Assembly (NCBI RefSeq): GCF_000019845.1
Contig: NC_010581.1
Location: forward strand, 2,919,501 to 2,983,500
Length of the DNA: 64,000 bases
Direction: 5' to 3'
Source of the DNA: Beijerinckia indica subsp. indica ATCC 9039
GTDB taxonomy: Bacteria > Pseudomonadota > Alphaproteobacteria > Rhizobiales > Beijerinckiaceae
Shown here piece by piece: positions 44,849 to 53,640 of this stretch. A program made the position numbers and the translations under genes. Numbering within the stretch: position 1 is the first letter of the stretch; every line of letters begins with the position of its first letter. The notes under the pieces are model-generated. The model worked only from the letters and a program-made list of their open reading frames with translations. It did not search any database and was not told the origin of the DNA.

Positions 44849-45361
44849 ATGTTTAGTTGTCCTATAATCAGAATGGCCGCGATGCATAGGAAGGTTAGTT
44901 TGAGTTTTGACCGATTCTGTACAACCACTCTATCATCAACATGGCTTGCCGTTTTGGTCTTTATGATAAGCGTAATGCTGCTCGGTGGAATAGCAAACGC
45001 CGCAAGACTCAAGGTTACGGTTGACGACATACATGTGGGCCCAGGTTCCATTCGTGTTGCGCTATACGCGAATGATGATAGTTTTCGACACGAGGAGCGC
45101 GCATCGCGTATAATCTCTACGGCTGCCAACTCTGAGTCGATCTCAGTGACCTTTAATGATTTACCTGCTGGACAGTACGCAGTGGTCGCCTATCATGATG
45201 CAAATGACAATAAAAAGCTGGATTTGAAATTGGGGATGTTCCCAGAAGAAGGGTGGGGATTGTCGAACGATCCAACGGTCATCGGACCGCCGCGTTTTGG
45301 ACCATCTGCATTCGATGTCGCGAATTCAAATACAAATATCGTTGTTCATCTTCATTATTAG
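44849..45361 (+). CDS. Secreted DUF2141 family protein
   Basis: A 170-residue protein (ATG 44849, alternatives 44873 and 44882) with a long N-terminal signal (WLAVLVFMISVMLLGGIANA) and the DUF2141 domain: LKVTVDDIHVGPGSIRVALYAND, then ISVTFNDLPAGQYAVVAYHDANDNKKLDLKLGMFPEEGWGLSND and PPRFGPSAFDV. The DxNxNxxLD-like loop (DANDNKKLD) is a calcium-binding type feature. It is preceded by a 260-base spacer with no gene. Its repeated association with lipid/polyketide loci suggests a structural role in the envelope, but the function is unknown. Confidence 0.8.
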   Translation: MFSCPIIRMAAMHRKVSLSFDRFCTTTLSSTWLAVLVFMISVMLLGGIANAARLKVTVDDIHVGPGSIRVALYANDDSFRHEERASRIISTAANSESISVTFNDLPAGQYAVVAYHDANDNKKLDLKLGMFPEEGWGLSNDPTVIGPPRFGPSAFDVANSNTNIVVHLHY

Positions 45362-45533
45362 ACCACGATATTTTGTAGAAAGCGAAGCGGACGCGCCCAT
45401 TATAAGGTCGGTATTGTCGCCTCATATCTACGAACGAAGCGATCAGAAACACTAGTTCGAATGATTCAACGCCTGAACCTTTGGTCGTATCGATCTGATT
45501 TTATCCGGCCTCGTGATCAAGAGGGGGCACTTC

Positions 45534-46205
45534 ATGCCCGTAAAGATGTTTACGACTTTCTCTGCACGCCTTTCCATCTTGGTCGCCTGTCTGTTCGTAT
45601 TGCCGGTCAATGCTGTAGACAATTCTTCTTTAGATACCGAGATCAAGCATCTACGGACGCAGTGGGAGAGCATCAAGTTTAGTGTTTCCGACGTATCGAA
45701 GAGGGTACAGCTCATGAATGCCCTTGGTGAAGAAGCTGACTCTGTTGCAACAAAATATCCTGATAGGGTCGAGGCTTTGATATGGGACGGTATTGTCACG
45801 AGCGAGCGAGCTTCCATGGCGAGCGCATTCTCGGCTCTTGGTCTGGCCAAGAGGTCCCGAGATATTCTTGAGAAGGCCTACGCGATGGATCCCGCCGCGC
45901 TTGACGCGGCTGCCCCAACGATTCTTGGCGTCCTTTACTATCGAGTTCCTGGCTTTCCAGTTGCGTTTGGCGATACTGGCAAAGCACGACGATTATTCGA
46001 AGAGGCTGTACAGCTGGCACCAAACGGGTTGGATGCCTGGTTTTTCTACGGAGAATTTCTTTATTCGGATAAGGACTATACGAGAGCTGCCGAGGTCCTT
46101 CATCATGCACTTTCATTGCCGCACCAACGTAACCGTCCGATATGGGACGAACACTGCCGTCTTGTCATACGGGAGTTACTCGCGAAGATTCAAGACAAGT
46201 CGTGA
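45534..46205 (+). CDS. Secreted TPR-repeat protein, second copy
   Basis: A 223-residue paralogue of the protein at 42785. The shared blocks are RTQWESIKFSVSDVSKR, MNALGEEADSVATKYPDRVEALIWDGIVTSERASMASAFSALGLAKRSRDILEKAY and LGVLYYRVPGFPVAFGDTGKARRLFEEAVQLAPNGLDAWFFYGEFLYSDKDYTRAAEVL. ATG 45534 has AGGGGG nearby; the in-frame start at 45513 does not. By eye well over half the aligned residues are identical. Duplication within one operon suggests two non-redundant partners or a heteromer. Confidence 0.8.
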   Translation: MPVKMFTTFSARLSILVACLFVLPVNAVDNSSLDTEIKHLRTQWESIKFSVSDVSKRVQLMNALGEEADSVATKYPDRVEALIWDGIVTSERASMASAFSALGLAKRSRDILEKAYAMDPAALDAAAPTILGVLYYRVPGFPVAFGDTGKARRLFEEAVQLAPNGLDAWFFYGEFLYSDKDYTRAAEVLHHALSLPHQRNRPIWDEHCRLVIRELLAKIQDKS

Positions 46206-46413
46206 TGAAAAGCATCGGGAACATAACCCGTCCTCACGAACGACGTTTACGTGTAACCGAATGATAACCAAGCAGCTGCTCAAGTCGATAATAATAATAG
46301 ATTTGCAGAACGATTGTTTCGAGGATGAAACAAAAAGATTGTTGTGATGATAGAACGGAAGATATACTTTTTGGAACGAAATCCACAAACATTGAAGCGG
46401 ACTGTATAGCTGG

Positions 46414-47769
46414 ATGTTGCAGAGCGTTCGAAACGACAATTCCTACGAGCGGTATGTCAATCCGCAATGGGTTCACTTGCTCGATGTTTTGGAAATGAAC
46501 GTCAATTACGTTCATTGTCATGGGGTAGAGCTACATACATCTGACGGAAAGGCGATCATTGACTTTAACTCAGGATATTGCGTTCACAATATTGGCCACA
46601 ATCATCCGCGGTTGATCGCCGCGCTCAAGGAAGAGCTCGACCGGTCAGGTCCAGCAATGCTGCAAACTCATGTCTCAGACCTCGCGGGGGAGCTTGCAGA
46701 AAAGCTCTGCGCCAGAGCAGGTGGCCGCTTTACCAAGGTGTTCTTCGCTAGTTCCGGTAGCGAAGGTGTCGAAACCGTAATAAAATTCGCTCGCGCGCAC
46801 ACTGAACGCTCTGGCATCCTCTATGCCGCTGACGGCTTTCACGGTTTGACTTGCGGCGCGCTCTCGCTCATGTCGGACGAATTCTGGAAGGCGGGCTTCG
46901 GGCCTTTGCTGCCAGAGACTGAATCCGTCTTATTTGACGATATCGAGGCACTAGAAAACAAGCTAGCTGCAAAGCCATTCGCAGCCTTCGTGTTGGAACC
47001 AATCCAGGGCGAAGGCGGTGTGCGGGTTCCAGCGCCCGACTACCTCATCAAAGCTCAGGCGCTTTGCCGCCGTTATGGCACACTCTTTGTGCTCGACGAG
47101 GTTCAAACAGGCTTTTACCGGACCGGTGATTTCCTGGCTGCGCATCATTTCGGCGTCGAGCCCGACATGGTTGTTCTCGCCAAAGCGATGAGCGGTGGAC
47201 TTATTCCCTGTAGCGCGGTCCTCATGTCCGACGCTATTTGCAATTCGATTTACAGTTCTCTGAGGCGCGCGTTCATTCATACCACCACCTACAGTGAAAA
47301 CAGTCTCGCCATGCGAGCGGGACTCACGACGCTTGATATATTGGAAGATGAAAAGCTCGGTGCGCGTGCGGCTTCGCTAGGCGAATATCTTCGGCGGACG
47401 TTAACCGAGCGTCTCGGCAAATATGAGATGGTGGCCGAGGTCCGGGGCCTTGGTCTGCTCAATGCGATCGAATTTCGGAAACCGCGTTCCTATCTGCTGC
47501 GGATTCCCTTCGAGACCTTCTCGAAGATACATCCAGCAATGTTCGGACAAGTGGTGGTGATGCGCTTGTTCAAAGACCACGGGATATTGAGCCAAATCTG
47601 CGGCAATAATTTCCTGACTCTTAAAATCGCGCCTCCGCTCGTCGTCAGCGATGAGCAAATCGAACATTATATAACGGCCGTCGAACAGGTCGTGAGTCTC
47701 GCTCACACGTCCACTTCCTTCTGGTCCGAAGCCCTGGGCATTGGACGTCGCGTTCTGGCGAACGTGTAA
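46414..47769 (+). CDS. PLP-dependent class III aminotransferase
   Basis: A 451-residue fold-type I enzyme of the ornithine/acetylornithine aminotransferase group. PLP-binding features are SSGSEGVETVIKFARA near residue 115, FVLDEVQTGFYRTG (Asp228) near residue 228, and the Schiff-base Lys257 in VVLAKAMSGGLIP. The C-terminal region (LRIPFETFSKIHPAMFGQVVVMRLFKDHGILSQICG) is unusual for biosynthetic ornithine aminotransferases and resembles polyketide/diamine-type members. No strong ribosome site is visible. The gene lies 14 bases before the type III PKS gene, so it should aminate an aldehyde or ketone in the same pathway. Confidence 0.88.
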   Translation: MLQSVRNDNSYERYVNPQWVHLLDVLEMNVNYVHCHGVELHTSDGKAIIDFNSGYCVHNIGHNHPRLIAALKEELDRSGPAMLQTHVSDLAGELAEKLCARAGGRFTKVFFASSGSEGVETVIKFARAHTERSGILYAADGFHGLTCGALSLMSDEFWKAGFGPLLPETESVLFDDIEALENKLAAKPFAAFVLEPIQGEGGVRVPAPDYLIKAQALCRRYGTLFVLDEVQTGFYRTGDFLAAHHFGVEPDMVVLAKAMSGGLIPCSAVLMSDAICNSIYSSLRRAFIHTTTYSENSLAMRAGLTTLDILEDEKLGARAASLGEYLRRTLTERLGKYEMVAEVRGLGLLNAIEFRKPRSYLLRIPFETFSKIHPAMFGQVVVMRLFKDHGILSQICGNNFLTLKIAPPLVVSDEQIEHYITAVEQVVSLAHTSTSFWSEALGIGRRVLANV

Positions 47770-47783
47770 TTAGGGAACAAACT

Positions 47784-48848
47784 ATGAGAATTAGCGGCGT
47801 AGCAAGTGCAATGCCCGAGTACGTTTATCCTCAAGACACACTGACTGGAGCGTTAAAGTTGTTCTGGGGAGATAAGCTCAAGAATCCAGAACAACTTGAT
47901 CGGCTCCATTCTCGCACGGGCGTAACCTCCCGTCATTTGGCCTTTCCTCTCGAGCGTTATCCTACGTTTTCGTCCTGGGGCGAAACAAATGCCGCATGGT
48001 TCGAAGTTGCGCAGGTGCATGGTGAGCGGGCGCTTGACCAAGCGCTTACGAAAGCGGGAATCTCCCGGCAGGACTTGCATGCCTTATTTGTCGTTTCGAT
48101 CACGGGCATCGCTAGCCCCTCGCTGGACGCCCGCCTCATTAACCGCATGAATTTGCGGTCCGACATCAAACGCACGCCAATTTTCGGTGTCGGATGCGTC
48201 GGCGGTGCCCTCGGTCTGACCAGAGCAGCTGATTACACCTTGGCCTATCCTGGTCATAACGCTGCTCTGCTCGCTGTCGAAGTCTGCTCCTTGACACTCA
48301 AGCGCGACGATCTTTCGGCAGTGAATGTGATAGCGTCTGGACTTTTCGGCGACGGTGCCGCCGCCGTCATCGTTTCGGGGTCGCAGACCACGAACGACCA
48401 GAGACCGGGTGCAGGCCCTGAGATCTTGGCGAACGGGTCCTTTTTCTATCCTGGTACTGAAGACATCATGGGCTGGGGCATTTCCGAAACCGGATTCCAG
48501 ATCGTGCTGTCGCCCGGCTTGATGGATCTGGTTAAAGCCAACCTCTCGCGCGACGTTGACTCATTTCTCAATGAGCACGGCCTCACGCGAAGCGATATCG
48601 GAAACTGGGTGATCCATACAGGTGGGCCTCGTGTCCTTGATGCGATGCAGGAAGCGCTAGAGCTCGAAGATCGCCATCTGGAGCGGTCTTGGGATAGCCT
48701 CAGTCGTTTCGGTAACCTTTCCTCTGCTTCCGTGCTGCTGGTGCTGGAGGACATCGCGGAGAAGCACCGGCCAGACCCTGGAACTTTCGGCGTGCTTTTA
48801 GCGATGGGGCCGGGTTTCTGCTCCGAGATGATCCTGCTTCGATGGTGA
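47784..48848 (+). CDS. Type III polyketide synthase
   Basis: A 354-residue chalcone/stilbene synthase-type enzyme. The catalytic triad is complete: Cys138 (FGVGCVGGALGL), His278 (WVIHTGGPRVLDA) and Asn311 (RFGNLSSASV). The family uses an acyl-CoA starter and malonyl-CoA extenders to make alkylpyrones, alkylresorcinols or phloroglucinols; bacterial members next to methyltransferases and FAD oxidoreductases usually make phenolic lipids. AGGGA precedes ATG 47784. It overlaps the downstream FAD oxidoreductase by seven bases. Likely product class is inferred; the fatty-acyl starter could come from the 33-kb ligase. Confidence 0.93.
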   Translation: MRISGVASAMPEYVYPQDTLTGALKLFWGDKLKNPEQLDRLHSRTGVTSRHLAFPLERYPTFSSWGETNAAWFEVAQVHGERALDQALTKAGISRQDLHALFVVSITGIASPSLDARLINRMNLRSDIKRTPIFGVGCVGGALGLTRAADYTLAYPGHNAALLAVEVCSLTLKRDDLSAVNVIASGLFGDGAAAVIVSGSQTTNDQRPGAGPEILANGSFFYPGTEDIMGWGISETGFQIVLSPGLMDLVKANLSRDVDSFLNEHGLTRSDIGNWVIHTGGPRVLDAMQEALELEDRHLERSWDSLSRFGNLSSASVLLVLEDIAEKHRPDPGTFGVLLAMGPGFCSEMILLRW

Positions 48849-49975
48849 TTCCTTTGGAAACGGAAATCGTCGTAGTGGGCGGTGGCCCCGCAGGCCTTGC
48901 CGCTGCGCTTGCCGTGCGCCAAAAAGGGTTTGAGGTCTGTGTCGTTGACAGGGCCCAGCCACCGACCGACAAGGCCTGCGGAGAAGGCGTGATGCCGGAT
49001 GGAGTCACGGCCTTGTCCCGCCTCGGAGTCTGTCTCGGTGTGGACCATGGCGTACCTTTTCGCGGGATCCGATTCGTCGGTGACCAACGAATCGCGGAGG
49101 CATCCTTTCCTCGTGGAAGCGGTATTGGCATTCGCCGCACGGCTTTACACCACATCCTTCAGGATCGAGCGCGCGCAGCTGGCATCGTGACTGCCTGGGG
49201 TATGAAGGTGACGGGAGTTGATCCTGAGGGGGTTAGACTCCGCGACCAACTCATACGCTGTCGATGGATCATAGCGGCCGATGGCTCGGTTTCACAAATC
49301 CGCCAATGGGCGGGTTTGTCACCGATCCGTCAAGACGGTGGGCGGATCGGCCTACGTCAGCACTTCCGTATAAAGCCGTGGTCCGACTTTGTCGAAGTCC
49401 ATTGGGCCAACGGATGCCAGGCATATGTCACCCCGGTGGGACCAGAAGAGGTCTGCATAGCGCTGCTCAGCCGGGAACGAGAGTTACGTTTTACAGAACT
49501 TGCGGCTCATTTTCCCCAACTTGGCAGACACCTCAAAAACGCCGAACCAACTGATGCAGTGCGCGGAGGAAAGGTCGCATCCGTACATCTGCGCCGAGTA
49601 ACATGCGGCCGGATAGCCTTGATTGGGGATGCTTCTAGTTCCATCGACGCGGTCACGGGTGAAGGTCTGACCCTCGCTTTTCGACAGGCAGAAGCACTCG
49701 CCGCGGCGTTGGCAGAAAACGACCTATCGTCTTACGAGGCGGCGCACCGTCGGATATGCCGAATGCCATTCTTTATGGCGCGTCTGCTCCTTCTCATGGA
49801 TGAACACCATGGCTTGCGAAAAATCGGCCTACAAGCGTTGGCATCCCAGCCTGGTACCTTCAGCCGCCTTTTGGCGGCGCATGTTGGAGCCCGACATCCC
49901 GCTGCTGCATCCTTAGATATCCTAGCTCTGACCGTAGGTTTGCTTACGCATGCAGTGACGCTACATGCTGTATAA
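48842..49975 (+). CDS. FAD-dependent oxidoreductase, geranylgeranyl reductase-like
   Basis: A 377-residue flavoprotein of the phenolic hydroxylase/GGR superfamily: the dinucleotide fold IVVVGGGPAGLAAALAV at residues 9-25, KACGEGVMPDGV near residue 44 (GGR-like), the FAD-binding GDASSSIDAVTGEGLTLAFRQAEALA near residue 260. It overlaps the PKS gene by ATGGTGA, indicating coupled translation. Pairing of a type III PKS with this kind of enzyme is common in bacteria and usually converts an alkylresorcinol to a hydroquinone or quinone by ring hydroxylation; that step is inferred. The operon ends here. Confidence 0.9.
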   Translation: MVIPLETEIVVVGGGPAGLAAALAVRQKGFEVCVVDRAQPPTDKACGEGVMPDGVTALSRLGVCLGVDHGVPFRGIRFVGDQRIAEASFPRGSGIGIRRTALHHILQDRARAAGIVTAWGMKVTGVDPEGVRLRDQLIRCRWIIAADGSVSQIRQWAGLSPIRQDGGRIGLRQHFRIKPWSDFVEVHWANGCQAYVTPVGPEEVCIALLSRERELRFTELAAHFPQLGRHLKNAEPTDAVRGGKVASVHLRRVTCGRIALIGDASSSIDAVTGEGLTLAFRQAEALAAALAENDLSSYEAAHRRICRMPFFMARLLLLMDEHHGLRKIGLQALASQPGTFSRLLAAHVGARHPAAASLDILALTVGLLTHAVTLHAV

Positions 49976-50330
49976 GAAGGCGGGATGTAATGTATACCAC
50001 TAAGCCGGTTGGTATCTGCCGCAGCATGGTTTCTGTTGCAGCCATTTGATGGGATGCACCGCTGGCTCAGCAAAGTGCGTCGTTTACATTTGAAGGCTCC
50101 TCCCGCGAAGCTCCATCATGCGGCGGCTAATGCCGACCGCTAAGACACCCTGCATCACGCGTCTCAGGAATTACAAAATCTGCTTGACTCTGCCGCCTCG
50201 ATTAGACGATCCTATCAGCCCCTTACTATCTTGGGACAGCTTGGCGCGCTTTCAAAATCATACAGCCAATGCGTTAGGCAGAGCAGCGAGCAGGTGAGCG
50301 CGAGCTACCTATTTTATTTCTCTGCATCTC
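49976..50330. other. Intergenic region after the polyketide operon
   Basis: No gene recognised and no convincing rho-independent terminator seen. Confidence 0.25.
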
Positions 50331-50528
50331 TCATGTCGCGAAGCTCGTGCTCCAACCTCCGCCAGGGCCTCCAAAATACGACACGCCATCCACTTTCCTG
50401 TCATGCGGATCGAGCAGAGAGAGGATGCCTCCAGCATCGTCGATCAGATTACTCGGTAGATCGAGCGCCAATGGCTGGCCAGGCTCGATAGTTGTAGCGG
50501 GAAGATTGATCGCGCCACTAGGTCGTAA

Positions 50529-51358
50529 ACTCATAAATTCGCTTTGCGATTGTCAGTTTGCATGATTCAAGGCTTCCAAAAGAGGAAGCCAGATGACGCG
50601 CCGCCGCTACGAACTCACCGACCATGAATGGTGGATCCTGTCGCCTCTATTGCCCAACAAACCGCGTGGCGTTGCTCGCGTCGATGATCGGCGGGTGCTG
50701 AATGGCATTCTTTGGCGGTTCCGAACGGGCTCGCCTTGGGCAGAGATTCCAGAGCGCTACGGCCCACCGACCACTTGCTACAACCGCTTTGTGCGGTGGC
50801 GGAAAGCCGGGGTCTGGGATCGGCTTCTCGACGCGGTTTCAGAGGCTTACGACGGTGACATCGTCATGATTGACTCGACCTGTGTTCGCGTTCACCAGCA
50901 CGCGGCTACGGGAAAAAAGGGGATGGAGACGATGGCGGCATGGGACGTTCCCGCGGCGGGCTCACCAGCAAAATCCATGCTCTCGTCGATGCCGAAGGGC
51001 GCCCCGTCACCCTCCGCTTAACCGGCGGTCAGGTCGCGGACTGCACCGAAGCCGATGCGTTGACCGATGGTCTCGGCGAAGGAGACATCCTGCTGGCCGA
51101 CAAGGGTTATGATAGCAACGCTATCCGAGCCAAGGCGGCGGAGCGGAAAGCCTGGGCCAACATCCCACCAAAAGACAATCGCAAGGGGAGCTTCTCCTTC
51201 TCGCGTTGGGTCTATCGGCAACGCAACCTCGTGGAACGGTTCTTTAACCGGATCAAGCAGTTCCGCGGCATCGCAACACGCTACGACAAAGACCCCGCCA
51301 ACTTCCTCGCCGCTATCAAACTCGTCGCGATAAGAATTTGGTGCCAAAGTTTATGAGT
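50529..51358 (+). mobile_element. IS5 family element (IS427 subgroup) inserted in the DUF2278 gene
   Basis: Ends share the inverted repeat ACTCATAAA (50529-50537 / 51350-51358, imperfect further in). No clear target duplication was found. The element carries two overlapping transposase frames. Confidence 0.85.
50593..51356 (+). CDS. IS5 transposase with probable programmed frameshift
   Basis: Frame 1 (50593-51021) begins TRRRYELTDHEWWILSPLLPNKPRG and reaches YDGDIVMIDSTCVRVHQHAA (first catalytic Asp). Frame 2 (50940-51356) continues GGLTSKIHALVDAEGRPVTLRLTGGQ, LLADKGYDSNAIR (second Asp) and NLVERFFNRIKQFRGIATRYDK (Glu). The two overlap at a slippery GGAAAAAAGGGG (A6G at 50913-50919), the classic -1 frameshift site of the IS427 group. 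A functional transposase by frameshifting is likely. Confidence 0.88.
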
Positions 51359-52260
51359 CGACGCCCTAGGGCTCGTGACTGACCAACCAGAAACGTCCAA
51401 TAGAACGGTCGACATATTAGCGATCACGAGGCGTCCGGTGCCGCTGACAAGGCGGTTGAGTGAAGTGAGCTCAGCGACCGGCGCTGCGGTCGGCACGAGA
51501 TTCCCGAGACCGCCGTCGGCGAAGTCATAGCGAGGCGCCTCGAAGCCAGTTGTACCTTCCACCGCTTGCCCTTGCGCGTCGGTCTGCCAAGCCTGGGTTT
51601 GGAAGGCGAGGAAGATGGCAGTGACGCGATCGGTGTTAGTGCTGAGCAGGAAGATCGCCCCGTCATGCCAGGTACCGTTCTCGTGGAGGCGGTCGTCGAT
51701 TTCAGGCGGGTCACCTTGGGCCATGTGGGTGTTGTCGATACCGAATTCGGGCGTCTCGCCGAACACGGCGTTTGTCTGGCCGTGCGAGGTGTGAAACTGG
51801 CTGCCCATGATGACGATGTCGTCGTTTTGGTCCCTGGCCAGTCCAACAAGGCCTCGAGCCTATGGACCAGGTCATTCCCCACCGGCGCTCTCGCTCGGCA
51901 GCACGCGCATTTTGCGCGGATCGAATAAGTTTCCCTTTATGTAGTCGAGAGCACCAGCCGCATAGCTGCGCTCTTGGACCGCGAGACCAGGGCGGAGGTC
52001 CCGGAGGTGTTCGACGAGCGGATGGCGAAAGTCCCATCGACCAGGAAATTGAGATAGGTCTCGGCTACGGGCGAGCCCGAACTGCCCTTCGACGACTGAA
52101 CGTTCACCGTCGCGAAGAAGGAATCCGAGCCAGCATCTACAAGCATCCAGAGGTGTGGATTTCCTGATAGCGCCGGCTTGAACCGATCGATTTTCCCCTT
52201 TAGGCGGCTATAATTGATCTGTCCCATCGTCAAGCTCCGTGGCGCACATTGGGTATCAGG

Positions 52261-52818
52261 TCAGACAATCGGTTCCGCTCTATCTCCGGCGAGCAGGAGC
52301 TGCGGCACCTGGGTGAGGTGCCAAGCGCCGCCTACCCAGTCGAAAATCCAGACCATGTCGAAGCGGTCGTCTGGCCAGTTTGGCACTGGCTCGCCCTCTG
52401 GGACTAGCAAATGGGCGAGCGGTGGAATTCTCTTGTGCTCCCAGGCGATCAACACGGTGCCGTCAGCGCTCATCGCTTTACCAATGACCTTCTGGAGTTC
52501 GTCCTTTCTGCAGGAATCATCGATCGACGACGCCGGACCGAGGTGGGCCGCGAGAGGTTCGATCGTCTGGCGCGGCCGCTTGCTATCATCGTCCGACGCC
52601 GGGTCGGCATAGGCAGCGAACAGGTACTTCGGACGTTTGAGCGGTGGGGGCGGGTCGTGGTCCCCGGGTGCGAAGAACTGGACCAGGGCGCCGGCGCGCT
52701 GCCAGCCACGCGGCGTTAGCGATTTTGAGTCAGGTTGCCCACTCTCATCTACGCCGGCGGTCACGTGGTGTTCGGGCTTTTCCGCGTGGCGGATGACCAG
52801 GATCTTTTGCGCCGGCAT
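52261..52818 (-). CDS. Histidine phosphatase family protein
   Basis: A 185-residue phosphatase of the phosphoglycerate mutase-like superfamily. The catalytic R-H-G motif reads ILVIRHAEKPE (RHAE variant) at residue ~8-11, with RGWQRAGALVQFF near residue 38 and the second His in a block near residue 120 (VLIAWEHKRIPPLA). Length and layout match SixA/short histidine phosphatases. It lies immediately before the DUF2278 relic in the same direction, so the two were probably an operon. Substrate unknown. Confidence 0.8.
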   Translation of the reverse strand: MPAQKILVIRHAEKPEHHVTAGVDESGQPDSKSLTPRGWQRAGALVQFFAPGDHDPPPPLKRPKYLFAAYADPASDDDSKRPRQTIEPLAAHLGPASSIDDSCRKDELQKVIGKAMSADGTVLIAWEHKRIPPLAHLLVPEGEPVPNWPDDRFDMVWIFDWVGGAWHLTQVPQLLLAGDRAEPIV

Positions 52819-53336
52819 ACTGCCCCCCTCTCCCTACTCGACTGGTTGCGCCAATCGAAATGTCAGCCCATCCAAAATTCCAGCGGGACTGGAAAAGAGT
52901 TGGGGCTACGCCGCTTTTCTGACTGGAATGATTTGGTTGTGTAGACGCCCGTCCAGCATGGCGGAGCGGACCATGCAACATGGTGGGCTCCTCGTGGAGA
53001 CCAGCGCATGCGGCGATGGTCGATCCTTTCTGGCGAGGCAAATGCAGTCCTACTTCAAGAAGTGAGCCTCTAACAGAGAGATGACACTCACATAGCCAGC
53101 ATCGCTTACATAACAGATCTTCGCATCCTCCGCTGACACGGGGAACCCGTTTATGATGGCACTTTGCATTGAGTATGCTGCAGGGTAAGCTAATTGTGAG
53201 GATATCCTCAACGTTGCTATACCATTTACAACTTCAAGAATTAGTTTAATGACATTAACGATAATGTCAACAAGATTGACAGAATGTATTCTCTATCGTC
53301 CGATAGTACTAATCACTCGAAAAATAGCTTCCGAAA
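52819..53336. promoter_or_regulatory. Intergenic region with an orphan cluster of palindromes
   Basis: No gene. It contains three perfect inverted repeats: TGAGGATATCCTCA (53197-53210), TGACATTA-acga-TAATGTCA (53250-53269) and TGTCAA-caaga-TTGACA (53265-53281), the last two overlapping. They look like operator sites but no regulator or intact gene is adjacent; the region may be a leftover promoter. Confidence 0.5.
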
Positions 53337-53399
53337 TTAACGGGGGCATGAAGCGCTGAGCGTTCGGTGATGAATTAAAAAGATAATTGATCCTTCAAC

Positions 53400-53640
53400 A
53401 TCTTGGGCACGGTTCTTTCCAAACCGAGAGCCTGATCCCTCACACAATCCCCCAGGCGCGATACTGCCCCTCCCCGTCAGCTCGCGCAGTCCGAGCGTCG
53501 CCACGAGAGCTGCGGCACGCGGCGTGATCCCCAGTTCCTTGGCGATGAGATCGCTCGAGACCAGGGGCACGCGGAGGGCGAGATCGATGAGCGCGGCGAG
53601 ATGCGAGTGTCGGGATGTCTTTAAATAGGTTCTGTATCAC
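53400..53640 (-). pseudogene. DUF1612/RHE_PE00001 family relic
   Basis: One frame reads HLAALIDLALRVPLVSSDLIAKELGITPRAAALVATLGLRELTGRG and, after a shift near 53470, EGQYRAWGIV-stop. This is the C-terminal winged-helix part of the RHE_PE00001/DUF1612 proteins carried by rhizobial plasmids and islands. The N-terminal body is missing, and the fragment is abutted by an ISL3-like end at 53627. Confidence 0.7.

Larger units (their letters stand above)
50331..52233 (-). pseudogene. DUF2278 (YukJ-like) protein with lamin-tail-like C-terminus, broken by IS5
   Basis: The 5' part (ATG 52233) reads MTMGQINYSRLKGKIDRFKPALSG...HLWMLVDAGSDSFFATVNVQSSKGS, the N-terminus of DUF2278/YukJ. After a frameshift near 51940 the middle continues (QFHTSHGQTNAVFGETPEFGIDNTHMAQGDPPEIDDRLHENGTWHDGAIFLL, ...FLAFQTQAWQTD). 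The C-terminal lamin-tail-like domain (MSTVLLDVSGWSVTS...) is cut at 51358 by an IS5 element and resumes on the other side of it at 50528 (LRPSGAINLPATTIEPGQPLALDL ... LDPHDRKVDGVSYFGG). The reading frames cannot be joined without both a frameshift repair and excision of the IS, so it is not functional. Confidence 0.8.
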
